Position numbers and translations under genes: made by a program. A stretch of 50,840 nucleotides of DNA from Andeanibacterium sp035497315 (GTDB lineage Bacteria; Pseudomonadota; Alphaproteobacteria; Sphingomonadales; Sphingomonadaceae). Location of the stretch: assembly GCA_035497315.1 (NCBI GenBank), contig DATJDU010000038.1:1-50840 (forward strand). The letters run 5' to 3'. Shown here piece after piece: positions 43,527 to 50,840 of the stretch. How positions within the stretch are numbered: the first letter of the stretch is position 1; each line of letters starts with the position of its first letter. The notes beneath the pieces were generated by a model. It made no database searches, was not told the DNA's origin, and worked only from the letters and a program-made list of their open reading frames with translations.

Positions 43527-44069
43527 ATGCAGAGATGCGGCAAGTGCGGTTCGGAAAGCCGCGACGAGGTGAGCTTCTGCACGTCCTGCGGTGGCCAGCT
43601 CGTGCTGGAGCTGGGCGAGATATATGCTGCAGAGGCCGCGCTTGAACTGCAAGGCCCGCCTGCTCTCGCGTCGGCTTGCTGGCGCGGCGAAAGGTCCGCC
43701 GTTGCCCTGGAGACTTTGCGCGCCATATTGCCGCTGGGCACGGTCGAGCCGTTTGGCAGGAATGCAGACCGGAGCGATCGCAGGTCGCGGCTTGGCAGCG
43801 ACGCGGCGGATCTGATGAGCGGCCTGTTGATCGAAGTGGGCGCGCCGGACCGCGTGGTGGACATGCTCGTGCCGGGAGGCGCGGTGGCCGGGGGCGATGT
43901 GCCCGCCTTGTTATGGAACAGGTTGCGTATGGCAGATGCACGCGCCAGCGGGACGGTACCGGCAAGCGCGCCTGAGGATATTCCTTCCGGTCCGGTTCAG
44001 GCGTCGTACGCTGCGATTGCAGGATGGCGCGTGCAATCTGGCACAGTGCTCAGCCAGGCAGGCCGCTGA
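43527..44069 (+). CDS. Zinc-ribbon protein of unknown function
   Basis: 180 residues from ATG 43527; a GTG at 43497 is an alternative start. N-terminal zinc ribbon with C4, C7, C18, C21, the same spacing as in the divergent neighbour. The remainder is Ala/Leu-rich, probably helical, with no recognised domain and no membrane segment. Open frame upstream of this start lies within the divergent gene and is not expected to be translated. It is followed after one base by the next gene. Confidence 0.6.
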   Translation: MQRCGKCGSESRDEVSFCTSCGGQLVLELGEIYAAEAALELQGPPALASACWRGERSAVALETLRAILPLGTVEPFGRNADRSDRRSRLGSDAADLMSGLLIEVGAPDRVVDMLVPGGAVAGGDVPALLWNRLRMADARASGTVPASAPEDIPSGPVQASYAAIAGWRVQSGTVLSQAGR

Positions 44070-44070
44070 G

Positions 44071-45204
44071 ATGGAGCGTCGCCGCTTTCTTCTCTCGGCC
44101 GCGCAGATGTCGGAAGGTTTCGCCGCCGCGCGCGCCATTCCCGCCAATTCGGAATTTCTCTCCGGCCTGCCTCCGGCAAGCGGCATCCTGCCGGACGAGT
44201 TGGCCGGGGAGGACGGCGAACTCGATCCGGCCGCGCGGCTGGTGTTCGAAACGCTTGCGCAGCCCGTCTGCTCGCTGCGTTTTCTGGGCTTTGCAGAAGG
44301 CAGTGCCACGGGATTGGAAACCAGACTGGCATCTCCCGATGGTGCGAGCTGGATCGCCTTTGCCCGTCCGGCGCCGGATCGCTGGGACGTCGCACTGATC
44401 GGCGGCCCGGCCCAGGCGCTTGCGCTGGCCGATGAGTTGCTGGGGGCATCGCTTGTTCCGGACCCCGGCGAGGAACTGGCGATCGACCTGGGCAGCGAGG
44501 AGATTGTGCTGCTTGCCACCATGGCGCAGCAGGCCCGGCAGGAAGTCCTGCGTGCCCGATTGCTCGGGAGGGAAGGCGGCAGCGAATGCCTGGGGGCACC
44601 GGCGGACCTCACCAGCCTGGAAGCGATTATCAAACGCGAACGGGATCGCCCCGATCCTGGTTCGCCGCTCACTCGGCTCGGGATGCTGTGTGGTGGCGAC
44701 CTGCTTGGCCGGATCGATTCAGGCACGCTGTGGCGGGGTCTCGATGCACTGGCGGCCCAGGGTCTCGCGAGTGAGAGCGATGCGCTGACCGATCGGGGCG
44801 CCGCCCTGGCAGAAATGCTTGCATCGCGTAGCGCGATGAGCCTGGTGCAGAGCGCCCGCCGCGTCGGCGATGCTGTCATGGTGGATGAGCTGATACTGCT
44901 GCATGGGCCGGGCAGCCTGCTCACCGGCACATGGTCGCCTGAAGGGGGGAATGGCGCGGAACGCAGTCAGGCAGCGCCGGGCTTGTCGCTCCGGACTGCG
45001 CGGGGCGCTGATCTTCTCATGCTGCTGGAACGATTGCTGGCCTGGGGTGATGCACGGCCTTCGCCAGCCTTCGTCGCGCAACCGAACGAGCCGGCACCCG
45101 AGCCTGTCAGCGAAGCAGGCATATGTGACGCCTGCGGGACGCTTTTCCCCGCAGGTTCCCGTTTTTGTCGTGAATGTGGGATGGGGTTGGTCGCAGTCAA
45201 ATAA
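44071..45204 (+). CDS. Protein with C-terminal zinc ribbon, unknown function
   Basis: 377 residues from ATG 44071, one base after the preceding stop, so translation is coupled. The body is alpha/beta with hydrophobic segments (VCSLRFLGF; WDVALIGGPAQALALADELLG; VDELILLHGPGSLLTG) and a helical middle part. The last ~25 residues form a zinc ribbon CDACGTLFPAGSRFCRECG. All three neighbouring proteins carry CxxC-x10-CxxC. No family recognised for the body. Likely acts with the two adjoining proteins. Confidence 0.65.
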   Translation: MERRRFLLSAAQMSEGFAAARAIPANSEFLSGLPPASGILPDELAGEDGELDPAARLVFETLAQPVCSLRFLGFAEGSATGLETRLASPDGASWIAFARPAPDRWDVALIGGPAQALALADELLGASLVPDPGEELAIDLGSEEIVLLATMAQQARQEVLRARLLGREGGSECLGAPADLTSLEAIIKRERDRPDPGSPLTRLGMLCGGDLLGRIDSGTLWRGLDALAAQGLASESDALTDRGAALAEMLASRSAMSLVQSARRVGDAVMVDELILLHGPGSLLTGTWSPEGGNGAERSQAAPGLSLRTARGADLLMLLERLLAWGDARPSPAFVAQPNEPAPEPVSEAGICDACGTLFPAGSRFCRECGMGLVAVK

Positions 45205-45544
45205 TTCGCAAGTAAACTTTATTTCGGGTTACTCCGGCGTCGTTCCTTGCAGAAAGTGGTGAAAACTGGGGTGGGTTGGGGTGTCGAAAAGATTCCGGTA
45301 AAACGACTTGGAACTGTCCTATTTCCCGCCTAATGGGGTCGCAAGGGTCCCCAAGAAACAGAGATATTTGGGTTTTTTCCGGTGGTACCGACGGAAATGC
45401 GTCGACACGACGCTTGACCTGGGGTAAACACGTATGGTTAATAATGACCTTCGGTTCGCATCATTTTGAGGTTCACATGCTGCTCTGCTTGTCGTAGCAG
45501 TGCAGTAAGTGCCGCTAATGCGGAACGTAGTTTTGGGGGTATTC
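45205..45544. other. 340-base leader before the CsgG/adhesin locus
   Basis: No gene seen. The stretch is AT-richer than its surroundings and contains an inverted repeat and promoter described separately, a GGGG...CCCC stem near 45333-45353, and a T-run (45373-45378). A ~100-base 5' leader with CTGCT...AGCAG repeats lies between promoter and start. Confidence 0.5.
45399..45443 (+). promoter_or_regulatory. Candidate promoter with adjoining inverted repeat for the CsgG-linked locus
   Basis: TTGACC (45414-45419) and GTTAAT/TTAATA (45437-45443) at 17-18 bases form a plausible sigma70-type promoter. GCGTCG-ACA-CGACGC (45399-45413), a perfect 6-base inverted repeat, abuts the -35, where an activator or repressor could bind. 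The start codon is ~100 bases downstream. Confidence 0.5.
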
Positions 45545-46075
45545 ATGAAGCGTCTGCTCGCGTTTACGAGTATGTTCGTCCTTGCTGGCTTTGGTTCAAC
45601 TGCCGGCGCGAACAATGTGGGCGAGAATTACGCCTGGCAGTTCCAGACAACTGCGGACAAGGTCAATCAGGCGGCTATTCTCGATTTGATCGAGAAGAAG
45701 CGCAGCGGGTATTACGCGCCTCCGACTTATATCACGAACATCGATCGGCAGTATAACTGCAATGTTGCGGCCACTGCGACGGGTAACGAGGGCACGAATA
45801 CCAATCTTGCCAACGCGCCTACTACGTCGGGTTCCACCGCAAGTTCGACCGGCAACAACAATTCCACCGATATTGACGGCTGGCGCAGCGATAATGGCGC
45901 GGATAGCAATCAGGGCAATAGCGGTAGTATCGGCGCTTCGGTGGATGGTTCGACTTCCGCCAGCGTTAGCGGGTCGCCCACTCAGGCGCTCAACTCCACA
46001 CAGACCAATAGCGGCGATCAGACCGCTACGGTGAATGACAGTACGGCTTGCCATTTCGCGAACGTATTGAACTAA
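45545..46075 (+). CDS. Small secreted Asn/Ser/Thr-rich protein, curli-subunit or HfaA-like candidate
   Basis: 176 residues from ATG 45545, with a GGGGG ribosome site. Signal peptide about 1-22 (STAGA). N-terminal mature part has QFQTTADKVNQAAILDLIEKK, probably helical, then YNCNVAATATGNEGTN and a long low-complexity region rich in N, S, T and G (TGNNNSTD, NQGNSGSIG, SVSGSPTQALNSTQTN). Two Cys (in NCN and TACHF near the C-terminus) could form a disulfide closing the domain. Composition and position before a CsgG-type gene fit a secreted fibre or adhesin component; direct homology is not established. Confidence 0.68.
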   Translation: MKRLLAFTSMFVLAGFGSTAGANNVGENYAWQFQTTADKVNQAAILDLIEKKRSGYYAPPTYITNIDRQYNCNVAATATGNEGTNTNLANAPTTSGSTASSTGNNNSTDIDGWRSDNGADSNQGNSGSIGASVDGSTSASVSGSPTQALNSTQTNSGDQTATVNDSTACHFANVLN

Positions 46076-46094
46076 GACTTTGAGAGGATCGAGC

Positions 46095-47447
46095 ATGAGC
46101 TTCAGGCTTCCCGTGGGGCAGGGTAAGCGTCTTCGCACTTTGTCTTTGGTTTCGGTCCTGGCGGTGTCTGTGACGCTTGCCGGTTGTACCACTCCCGAGG
46201 CGCAGTCGGTTGCGCCGGGTGAACTCCCTCTCGTTATCGGCCCGCCCGTGCGGGATAATGTGACTCCGATGGAAGGCGTTCTGGCCTGCTTTGCGGATCA
46301 CGTGGCTTCTACCGGCATGGCGCCGATCGTTGTCGGCGTGGGCGATGTGAAGGATTTCACGGGCAAATATTCGCTAAACGAAGGTAATGCGCTGACCCAG
46401 GGCGGCGCGCTGATGGTCTATTCGGCGCTCGGCAAGCTCTCGGGCGCAGTACGCATCGCGGAACGTTTCGATCCCTCGATCGCGGAGCGGGAGCTCGGCT
46501 ATACTGACCGCCGCCAGCTCGGCGATGGGCAGATTCACGATCTTGATGGTCCGAACGGCAAGCAGAAGGTTCCTTGGCTGCCCTATTTCGGCGGTACGAT
46601 CCAGCAGTCGGACTATTTCATCGTCGGCGGCATCACCGAGGTGAACTACGATATCCGGTCCGGCGGTTTCGAAGCTGGCGTCAACCAGGTCGGCGGCAAG
46701 GGCCGTACTTACAGCCAGCAGGTGGCGATCGATCTTCGTATCGTCGACACCAGGACGCTGGAAGTGGTGAAGACCGTCAGTCTCGCCAAGCAGTTCACCG
46801 GCTATGAGGTGGGCTTCAACGTCTTCCGCTTCTTCGACAATGACCTGTTCGACATCAATATCGGTGCGCGCGGTCAGGAGCCGATGCAGCTTGGCGTTCG
46901 CGCTGCGCTGGAAGAAGGCGTTGTGCGGCTGGTTTCGGCCGTCACCAATGTCGATTACGAACCCTGCAAGGCAGTTCAGGTGGGTGGCCGCATCGCGGTG
47001 ACGCCGGCTGAAAAGCTCCGCGTGGTTGCCAATCCGACCAGCGCCTTTGCCGGCCCTGCGCCGGTAGTGAGGAATTCCGGAGCGGTGGTTAACAGCGGCG
47101 GCAACACTGTCGCTTCTGCCAGCGGTTCGGACGTCAGTATCGGCTTCGAATTTGGATCTGCGCAGCTCGGCGGCGACGCGCTCGCTCGTCTCGACCAGAT
47201 CGCGGCCGCTGCCAAGCAGGGCGGCATCAACGTCCTGATGGTGTCGCGCGACACGGAAAACTTCGAGCCAGGCAAGCGTGATGAGCTTTCCGATCAGCGT
47301 ATCGCGGCGATCACCAGTGCATTGGCAAGCCGGGGCATTCCCCCCGCTGCCATTACCATCATCTGGCGGCCGGCGCCGTCCGATACTTCCATCCATCGCG
47401 ACGGGCCTGGCATGCAGGAGCTTGTGAGGCTTAGGATTGGCGGCTGA
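46095..47447 (+). CDS. CsgG/HfaB-type outer membrane secretion lipoprotein with C-terminal OmpA-like region
   Basis: 450 residues from ATG 46095 after GAGAGG. A lipoprotein signal with lipobox LAGC (Cys31) is followed by a CsgG-type domain (~55-300): VVGVGDVKDFTGKYS, GGALMVYSALGKL, FIVGGITEVNYDIRSGG, VAIDLRIVDTRTLEVVKTVS and ALEEGVVRLVSAV. CsgG forms a nine-subunit outer membrane pore that exports curli subunits; HfaB is the holdfast-anchor relative in Caulobacter. Residues ~345-450 add a region resembling OmpA C-terminal domains (IGFEFGSAQL, LSDQRIAAITSALASRGI). It is longer than CsgG (~277). Flanked by a small and a giant secreted protein. Confidence 0.85.
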   Translation: MSFRLPVGQGKRLRTLSLVSVLAVSVTLAGCTTPEAQSVAPGELPLVIGPPVRDNVTPMEGVLACFADHVASTGMAPIVVGVGDVKDFTGKYSLNEGNALTQGGALMVYSALGKLSGAVRIAERFDPSIAERELGYTDRRQLGDGQIHDLDGPNGKQKVPWLPYFGGTIQQSDYFIVGGITEVNYDIRSGGFEAGVNQVGGKGRTYSQQVAIDLRIVDTRTLEVVKTVSLAKQFTGYEVGFNVFRFFDNDLFDINIGARGQEPMQLGVRAALEEGVVRLVSAVTNVDYEPCKAVQVGGRIAVTPAEKLRVVANPTSAFAGPAPVVRNSGAVVNSGGNTVASASGSDVSIGFEFGSAQLGGDALARLDQIAAAAKQGGINVLMVSRDTENFEPGKRDELSDQRIAAITSALASRGIPPAAITIIWRPAPSDTSIHRDGPGMQELVRLRIGG

Positions 47448-47479
47448 TTGCCGTCGAAGCCAAATTGTAATGAATTGCG

Positions 47480-47514
47480 TTTAGTTGATAGATTTTGTGA
47501 AGTTTTTAACTAAA
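47480..47514. repeat. Inverted repeat in AT-rich gap before the giant adhesin
   Basis: TTTAGTT (47480-47486) pairs with AACTAAA (47508-47514) around 21 bases, in the 151-base gap after the CsgG-type gene. The gap is strongly AT-rich and ends with a ribosome site (AAAAGGGG). The repeat may be a weak terminator, processing site or operator for a separate adhesin promoter. Confidence 0.4.
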
Positions 47515-47598
47515 TTTGTTTGCTGATTTGCATAAGGAAGTTGCGATTGTGGCGTTCTGTTGAGCGTCGGGATTGTGTTTTTTCAAAAGGGGCATGTT

Positions 47599-50500
47599 AT
47601 GACTAAGATTACTGACAAGGGCCGGAATCAATTACTTGCGACCGTTGGCACCGCGATGGCTGCGTCGATGATGGTAACCAGCGCGCATGCTGCTGATACC
47701 GTTGTGACGCCTGCTGGCTTGCCGACGGTGACGACGAGTGTGCAAGGGCATGACGTTGTTGACGCGGTTCTCGCGAATGTCGACGATATCCTCTCGCAGA
47801 TTGACGGTGTGAGCGGCGGCGTTGATCAGACGGTCAGCCCGGGCGGTACGTCCACTATCGTTGTTGACGAAAACATCGTGCGCGCGGCTGCACTCGGCAA
47901 TAATTTCGACAATTCGATCGACCTGTCGATTATCGGCAATGATGTCGATGGTGACGGCGCTGCTGCGTTGGGCTTCGAATATAATGACGGGGCCATTACG
48001 GCGACGGCCACGAATGTGGACATTTTTGCTAACCTCGACGACTTCACCGGCGGTGCGGTTGGCGTTGACAGCAACAGCGTGAAGGCTGAAGCAACCGGCA
48101 ACGCCGGCTCCACCTCGCTGGCTGGTTCGATCCCGAACACTTATGTCACCAGTGCTCCCAGCGGCGTGTCGCACTTCGACTCCGCCGGAACCCCTGAGCT
48201 TCTGAATGCTTCGGGCAGCCTTGTTGCCAGCACCGTTCAGATGAACGCGGACGTCGATATCGACTCCTACGTTGAAGCCGACATCTACCTCGACCTTGTC
48301 AGCACCGGCGACCAGTCTGTTGCGGGCAGCCCGGAAGTAATCGGCAATACGTCAGCCGCAACGTCCAAGGGTAACAGCTCTAACTCCACGATCGACATCC
48401 AGTCGGGCGGCGCGCCGACCTTCGAGGGCAGCGCTGTTGTCAGCAATGGACAGAGCAATGTCGGTGTTGCTGGCCAGGATTCGCACATCGAGGCTGAAAA
48501 TTACACCTACATTTATGGTGACATCGGCGCCGAAGCCGGCTTCACCAACACGCTGACCGGTTCGCTGCTGGTGCAGAACAATTCGATCAGCGCCAGCGCC
48601 TCCGGCAACGAAGCGCTGGGTGCTACCACGGGTGCAGCGGGCAACCGCATTCTGCTGGCCGATGGCATGTCCTTCCAGGGCGCAACTGACAACAGCGCAT
48701 CGACGGATATCGTCTATACGTCGGGCACGGTTGACAGCAACGTGGCTGCCGATCTGGTGATCAACAATAGCCAGGGCAATGTTGGCGCAGCCAATGGCGA
48801 TCGCCTTGAAGTCTATGGTTATAACGATGAATCGGAAATCTACGGTGAAGCGCAGGAGCTGGTCGGCGGTTCGATCGACGTTTCCGGCAACTCCATCACT
48901 GCAAGCGCTCGCGGCAACGCTGCCAGCAGCGCACTGAGCAGCGGTGAAGGCGCGGCCACTTTTGCGGGCACCGTTGCGGTCGCTAACCAGCAGACCAACC
49001 TCTACACCGATGTCCTTGCTGAAGTTTATGACAGCTACATCTGGGGCTGGGCTGGCGACGATCTGGATAACCTCCTGACCGACAGCACCATCAGCGTTGA
49101 CGATAACCGTTTCGCTGCCAGCGCCTATGGCAACCAGGTTAGCCAGAACGTTACGCTCGATGCGAATACGCTGGACTTCGGTTCGGGCGCTCTCGTCCTG
49201 ACGGGCGGTACTGGGCCGGACGGCAACCTGAGCTCCGATGGCGGCGTGATCGTCTCCAACCTGCAGAGCCTCTACAGCAGCAACGTTACCGCTGATGAAG
49301 AGAGCTACATCGAAATCGGCACCTACTCTGCCCTCATCGATAACAGCACGCTGCAGGCAACCGGCAACACGCAGGAAGCCGTTGCGCTCGGCAATACGGG
49401 TTCCAATGGCCTTTCGATCTCCGGCACGACGGTGGATTCGAATGCCGGTATCAACAGTGTTCAGATCGTTGCCGACGCTTCCGCCATTTCGGCTGTCAGC
49501 AATAGCGAAGTTGACCTGGAATCGCTCCAGGTGAATGGCAGCACGGTTGAAATGAGCGGCAATCTCAACCGCGCGATTGCCTATGGTGCTTCGGTTTCGA
49601 ACAATCTGGCGGTCGATGCCAACGAGATTATCCTTTCGGATAACGACATTGGTTCGACGGTTACTTTCAATCCGATCGCGCTTGACGGCTTCGTGCTCGA
49701 CAACACCAATGCTCCGACCGTGCTTGCGCCCTATGGCGTGCTCAATATCCAGTCGGTTTCGGCCAGCATCAGCGCTCAGGCCAGTTCCGATACGCCGTTC
49801 GAGCTCGATATTGACCAGTCGCTGGGTGGCGAGGATGAAGGCTCGACCGCCATCAACGACAGCAATACGCTGGTCGCGGCGGCTTATGGTACGGACTCTT
49901 TCAATCGCGCGAGCCTGACGGCGAACACGGTTGACACTCCGTCCGAGCCGCTTCCTGAGGGTGGCGAATATTCGGCAGTGATGAACCTTACCAACGCCCA
50001 GACGGTGACGAATAATTCGATCATCAGTGCCGAGGCTTCCGGTTCGCGGATCGTCGAAACCGATATTACCCTTGGCGCGGGCAATGTCATTGAATCGACC
50101 TCGTCGGCATCCAGCAACAATGTTCAGGCGCTCGCCTATGGCAACCTTGCGGATAACGGCGTCTCCGGTTCGGCCACGACCCTCGACACAGAAGCCAGCT
50201 TCTTCGGCCTCGGTTCGCGTGGGGCGGCTGTTGTCACCAACGGCGTTACGCTTGCAGATGCTTCCTTCGGCCTGAACAATGTCCAGTCCGCTGGCGGTGT
50301 GATTTCGGCGGCGCTGCTTGACACTGTGAACCAGGAAGATGCTGCGCTCGTTCTGACCGCTGTCGGCAATGATGTTGTCGCTTCGTCGATCATCAGTGAC
50401 GACAACAGCCTGGCTGCTTCGGCGACCGGAAATCGTGCCACCAATGCCATTGCTCTGGACGGTAACGAACTGGCTACCACCAGCGCGCTGGTGAACTTCC

Positions 50501-50840
50501 AGAACTCGGGTGCGAACATTACAACCGCTATCGGGCTTGCCGGAACGGACGCAGTGGCGCCGACTTCTGGTGGGACTTATCCGACCTCTGGCCTGACCGG
50601 GAACGCAACGGGTGGTTCGTCGCTTAATGGGCTTGGTATTCTCACTGTCCCGACGGGCGAAACTGTTACGCTTAGCTGGTCTCTGACCGGGGCCGCGGAA
50701 ACGGATCTTGAAGCTTACCTTACCACTCTCGGCTTCTCGGTGAATGCTGGCGCCAATACCGCAACCGGTGGGCCGGACACCTATGACATGTCTGCGTTCT
50801 TCGGCGGAAACCTCGCGGTGGGCGGGGCCCTCTCCTTCAC
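47599..50840 (+). CDS. Giant repetitive secreted protein (HfaD/adhesin-like), 3' end outside window
   Basis: At least 1080 residues with no stop before the window ends. Start ATG 47599 with AAGGGG upstream. A signal peptide (about 1-32, ending SAHA) is followed by an acidic, Asn/Ser/Ala/Gly-rich, almost Cys-free sequence with no Lys-rich segments. Degenerate units recur: N-S-x-x-A-x-A-x-G-N (QNNSISASASGN, SGNSITASARGN, DDNRFAASAYGN, DDNSLAASATGN) alternate with N-x-Q-S/N units (VSNGQSNVG, VINNSQGNVG, VANQQTNLY, LNNVQSAGG). This suggests a beta-solenoid or amyloid-like fibre. Encoded 151 bases after a CsgG-type pore, its probable exporter. Confidence 0.8.
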   Translation, partial: MTKITDKGRNQLLATVGTAMAASMMVTSAHAADTVVTPAGLPTVTTSVQGHDVVDAVLANVDDILSQIDGVSGGVDQTVSPGGTSTIVVDENIVRAAALGNNFDNSIDLSIIGNDVDGDGAAALGFEYNDGAITATATNVDIFANLDDFTGGAVGVDSNSVKAEATGNAGSTSLAGSIPNTYVTSAPSGVSHFDSAGTPELLNASGSLVASTVQMNADVDIDSYVEADIYLDLVSTGDQSVAGSPEVIGNTSAATSKGNSSNSTIDIQSGGAPTFEGSAVVSNGQSNVGVAGQDSHIEAENYTYIYGDIGAEAGFTNTLTGSLLVQNNSISASASGNEALGATTGAAGNRILLADGMSFQGATDNSASTDIVYTSGTVDSNVAADLVINNSQGNVGAANGDRLEVYGYNDESEIYGEAQELVGGSIDVSGNSITASARGNAASSALSSGEGAATFAGTVAVANQQTNLYTDVLAEVYDSYIWGWAGDDLDNLLTDSTISVDDNRFAASAYGNQVSQNVTLDANTLDFGSGALVLTGGTGPDGNLSSDGGVIVSNLQSLYSSNVTADEESYIEIGTYSALIDNSTLQATGNTQEAVALGNTGSNGLSISGTTVDSNAGINSVQIVADASAISAVSNSEVDLESLQVNGSTVEMSGNLNRAIAYGASVSNNLAVDANEIILSDNDIGSTVTFNPIALDGFVLDNTNAPTVLAPYGVLNIQSVSASISAQASSDTPFELDIDQSLGGEDEGSTAINDSNTLVAAAYGTDSFNRASLTANTVDTPSEPLPEGGEYSAVMNLTNAQTVTNNSIISAEASGSRIVETDITLGAGNVIESTSSASSNNVQALAYGNLADNGVSGSATTLDTEASFFGLGSRGAAVVTNGVTLADASFGLNNVQSAGGVISAALLDTVNQEDAALVLTAVGNDVVASSIISDDNSLAASATGNRATNAIALDGNELATTSALVNFQNSGANITTAIGLAGTDAVAPTSGGTYPTSGLTGNATGGSSLNGLGILTVPTGETVTLSWSLTGAAETDLEAYLTTLGFSVNAGANTATGGPDTYDMSAFFGGNLAVGGALSF

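Noticed and set aside
1..50840. tRNA, rRNA, CRISPR array or prophage
   Set aside because: No T-loop/anticodon pattern, rRNA-like stretch, regular direct-repeat array, integrase or phage structural gene was noticed. The reading was by eye and not exhaustive.

Overview
The window reads as one chromosomal segment of a GC-rich alphaproteobacterium, most likely a sphingomonad (Novosphingobium/Sphingobium/Sphingomonas group). The reasons are the tamA-tamB pair, a long TonB-dependent receptor, tandem DUF6152 proteins, LigF-like glutathione S-transferases beside LigD-like dehydrogenases, and codon use heavy in G/C. No tRNA, rRNA, transposase or CRISPR array was recognised by eye.

Layout. (1) 1-5317: the 3' part of tamA, complete tamB and a small lipoprotein. 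(2) 5.4-19.1 kb: an accessory catabolic/uptake island. It holds two DUF6152 periplasmic proteins, two GSTs, a TonB receptor, an MFS transporter, a periplasmic two-Cys protein and a second MFS transporter on the + strand. On the - strand are two SDR dehydrogenases and a paralogue of the two-Cys protein, followed on the + strand by a MarR-type regulator and a third GST. Four promoter regions of this island carry the same inverted repeat, TTGA-N5-TCAA, which I propose as the operator of the MarR protein. GSTs of the beta-etherase type together with C-alpha-dehydrogenase-like SDRs suggest glutathione-dependent breakdown of an aryl ether or related compound; the substrate is not known. (3) 19.1-31.7 kb: a tightly coupled six-gene glycogen operon on the - strand (glgP-glgB-glgC-glgA-pgm-glgX), with a divergent GH13 alpha-glucosidase. 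(4) 32.0-39.6 kb: a two-component system divergent from a CzcCBA-type RND metal efflux operon, with CTGACAA boxes between them. (5) 39.8-42.4 kb: a PQQ dehydrogenase with an N-terminal cytochrome c domain and a DUF1348 protein. (6) 42.5-45.2 kb: three neighbouring proteins carrying an identical CxxC-x10-CxxC zinc ribbon. (7) 45.2-50.8 kb: a curli/holdfast-anchor-like secretion locus. It consists of a small Asn/Ser/Thr-rich secreted protein, a CsgG/HfaB-type lipoprotein with an extra C-terminal OmpA-like region, and a very large repetitive secreted protein that runs off the window with no stop in at least 1080 codons.

The two most interesting parts are the operator-linked GST/SDR island (2) and the CsgG-linked repetitive adhesin locus (7). 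All functional statements rest on reading motifs and gene context; no database search was run.
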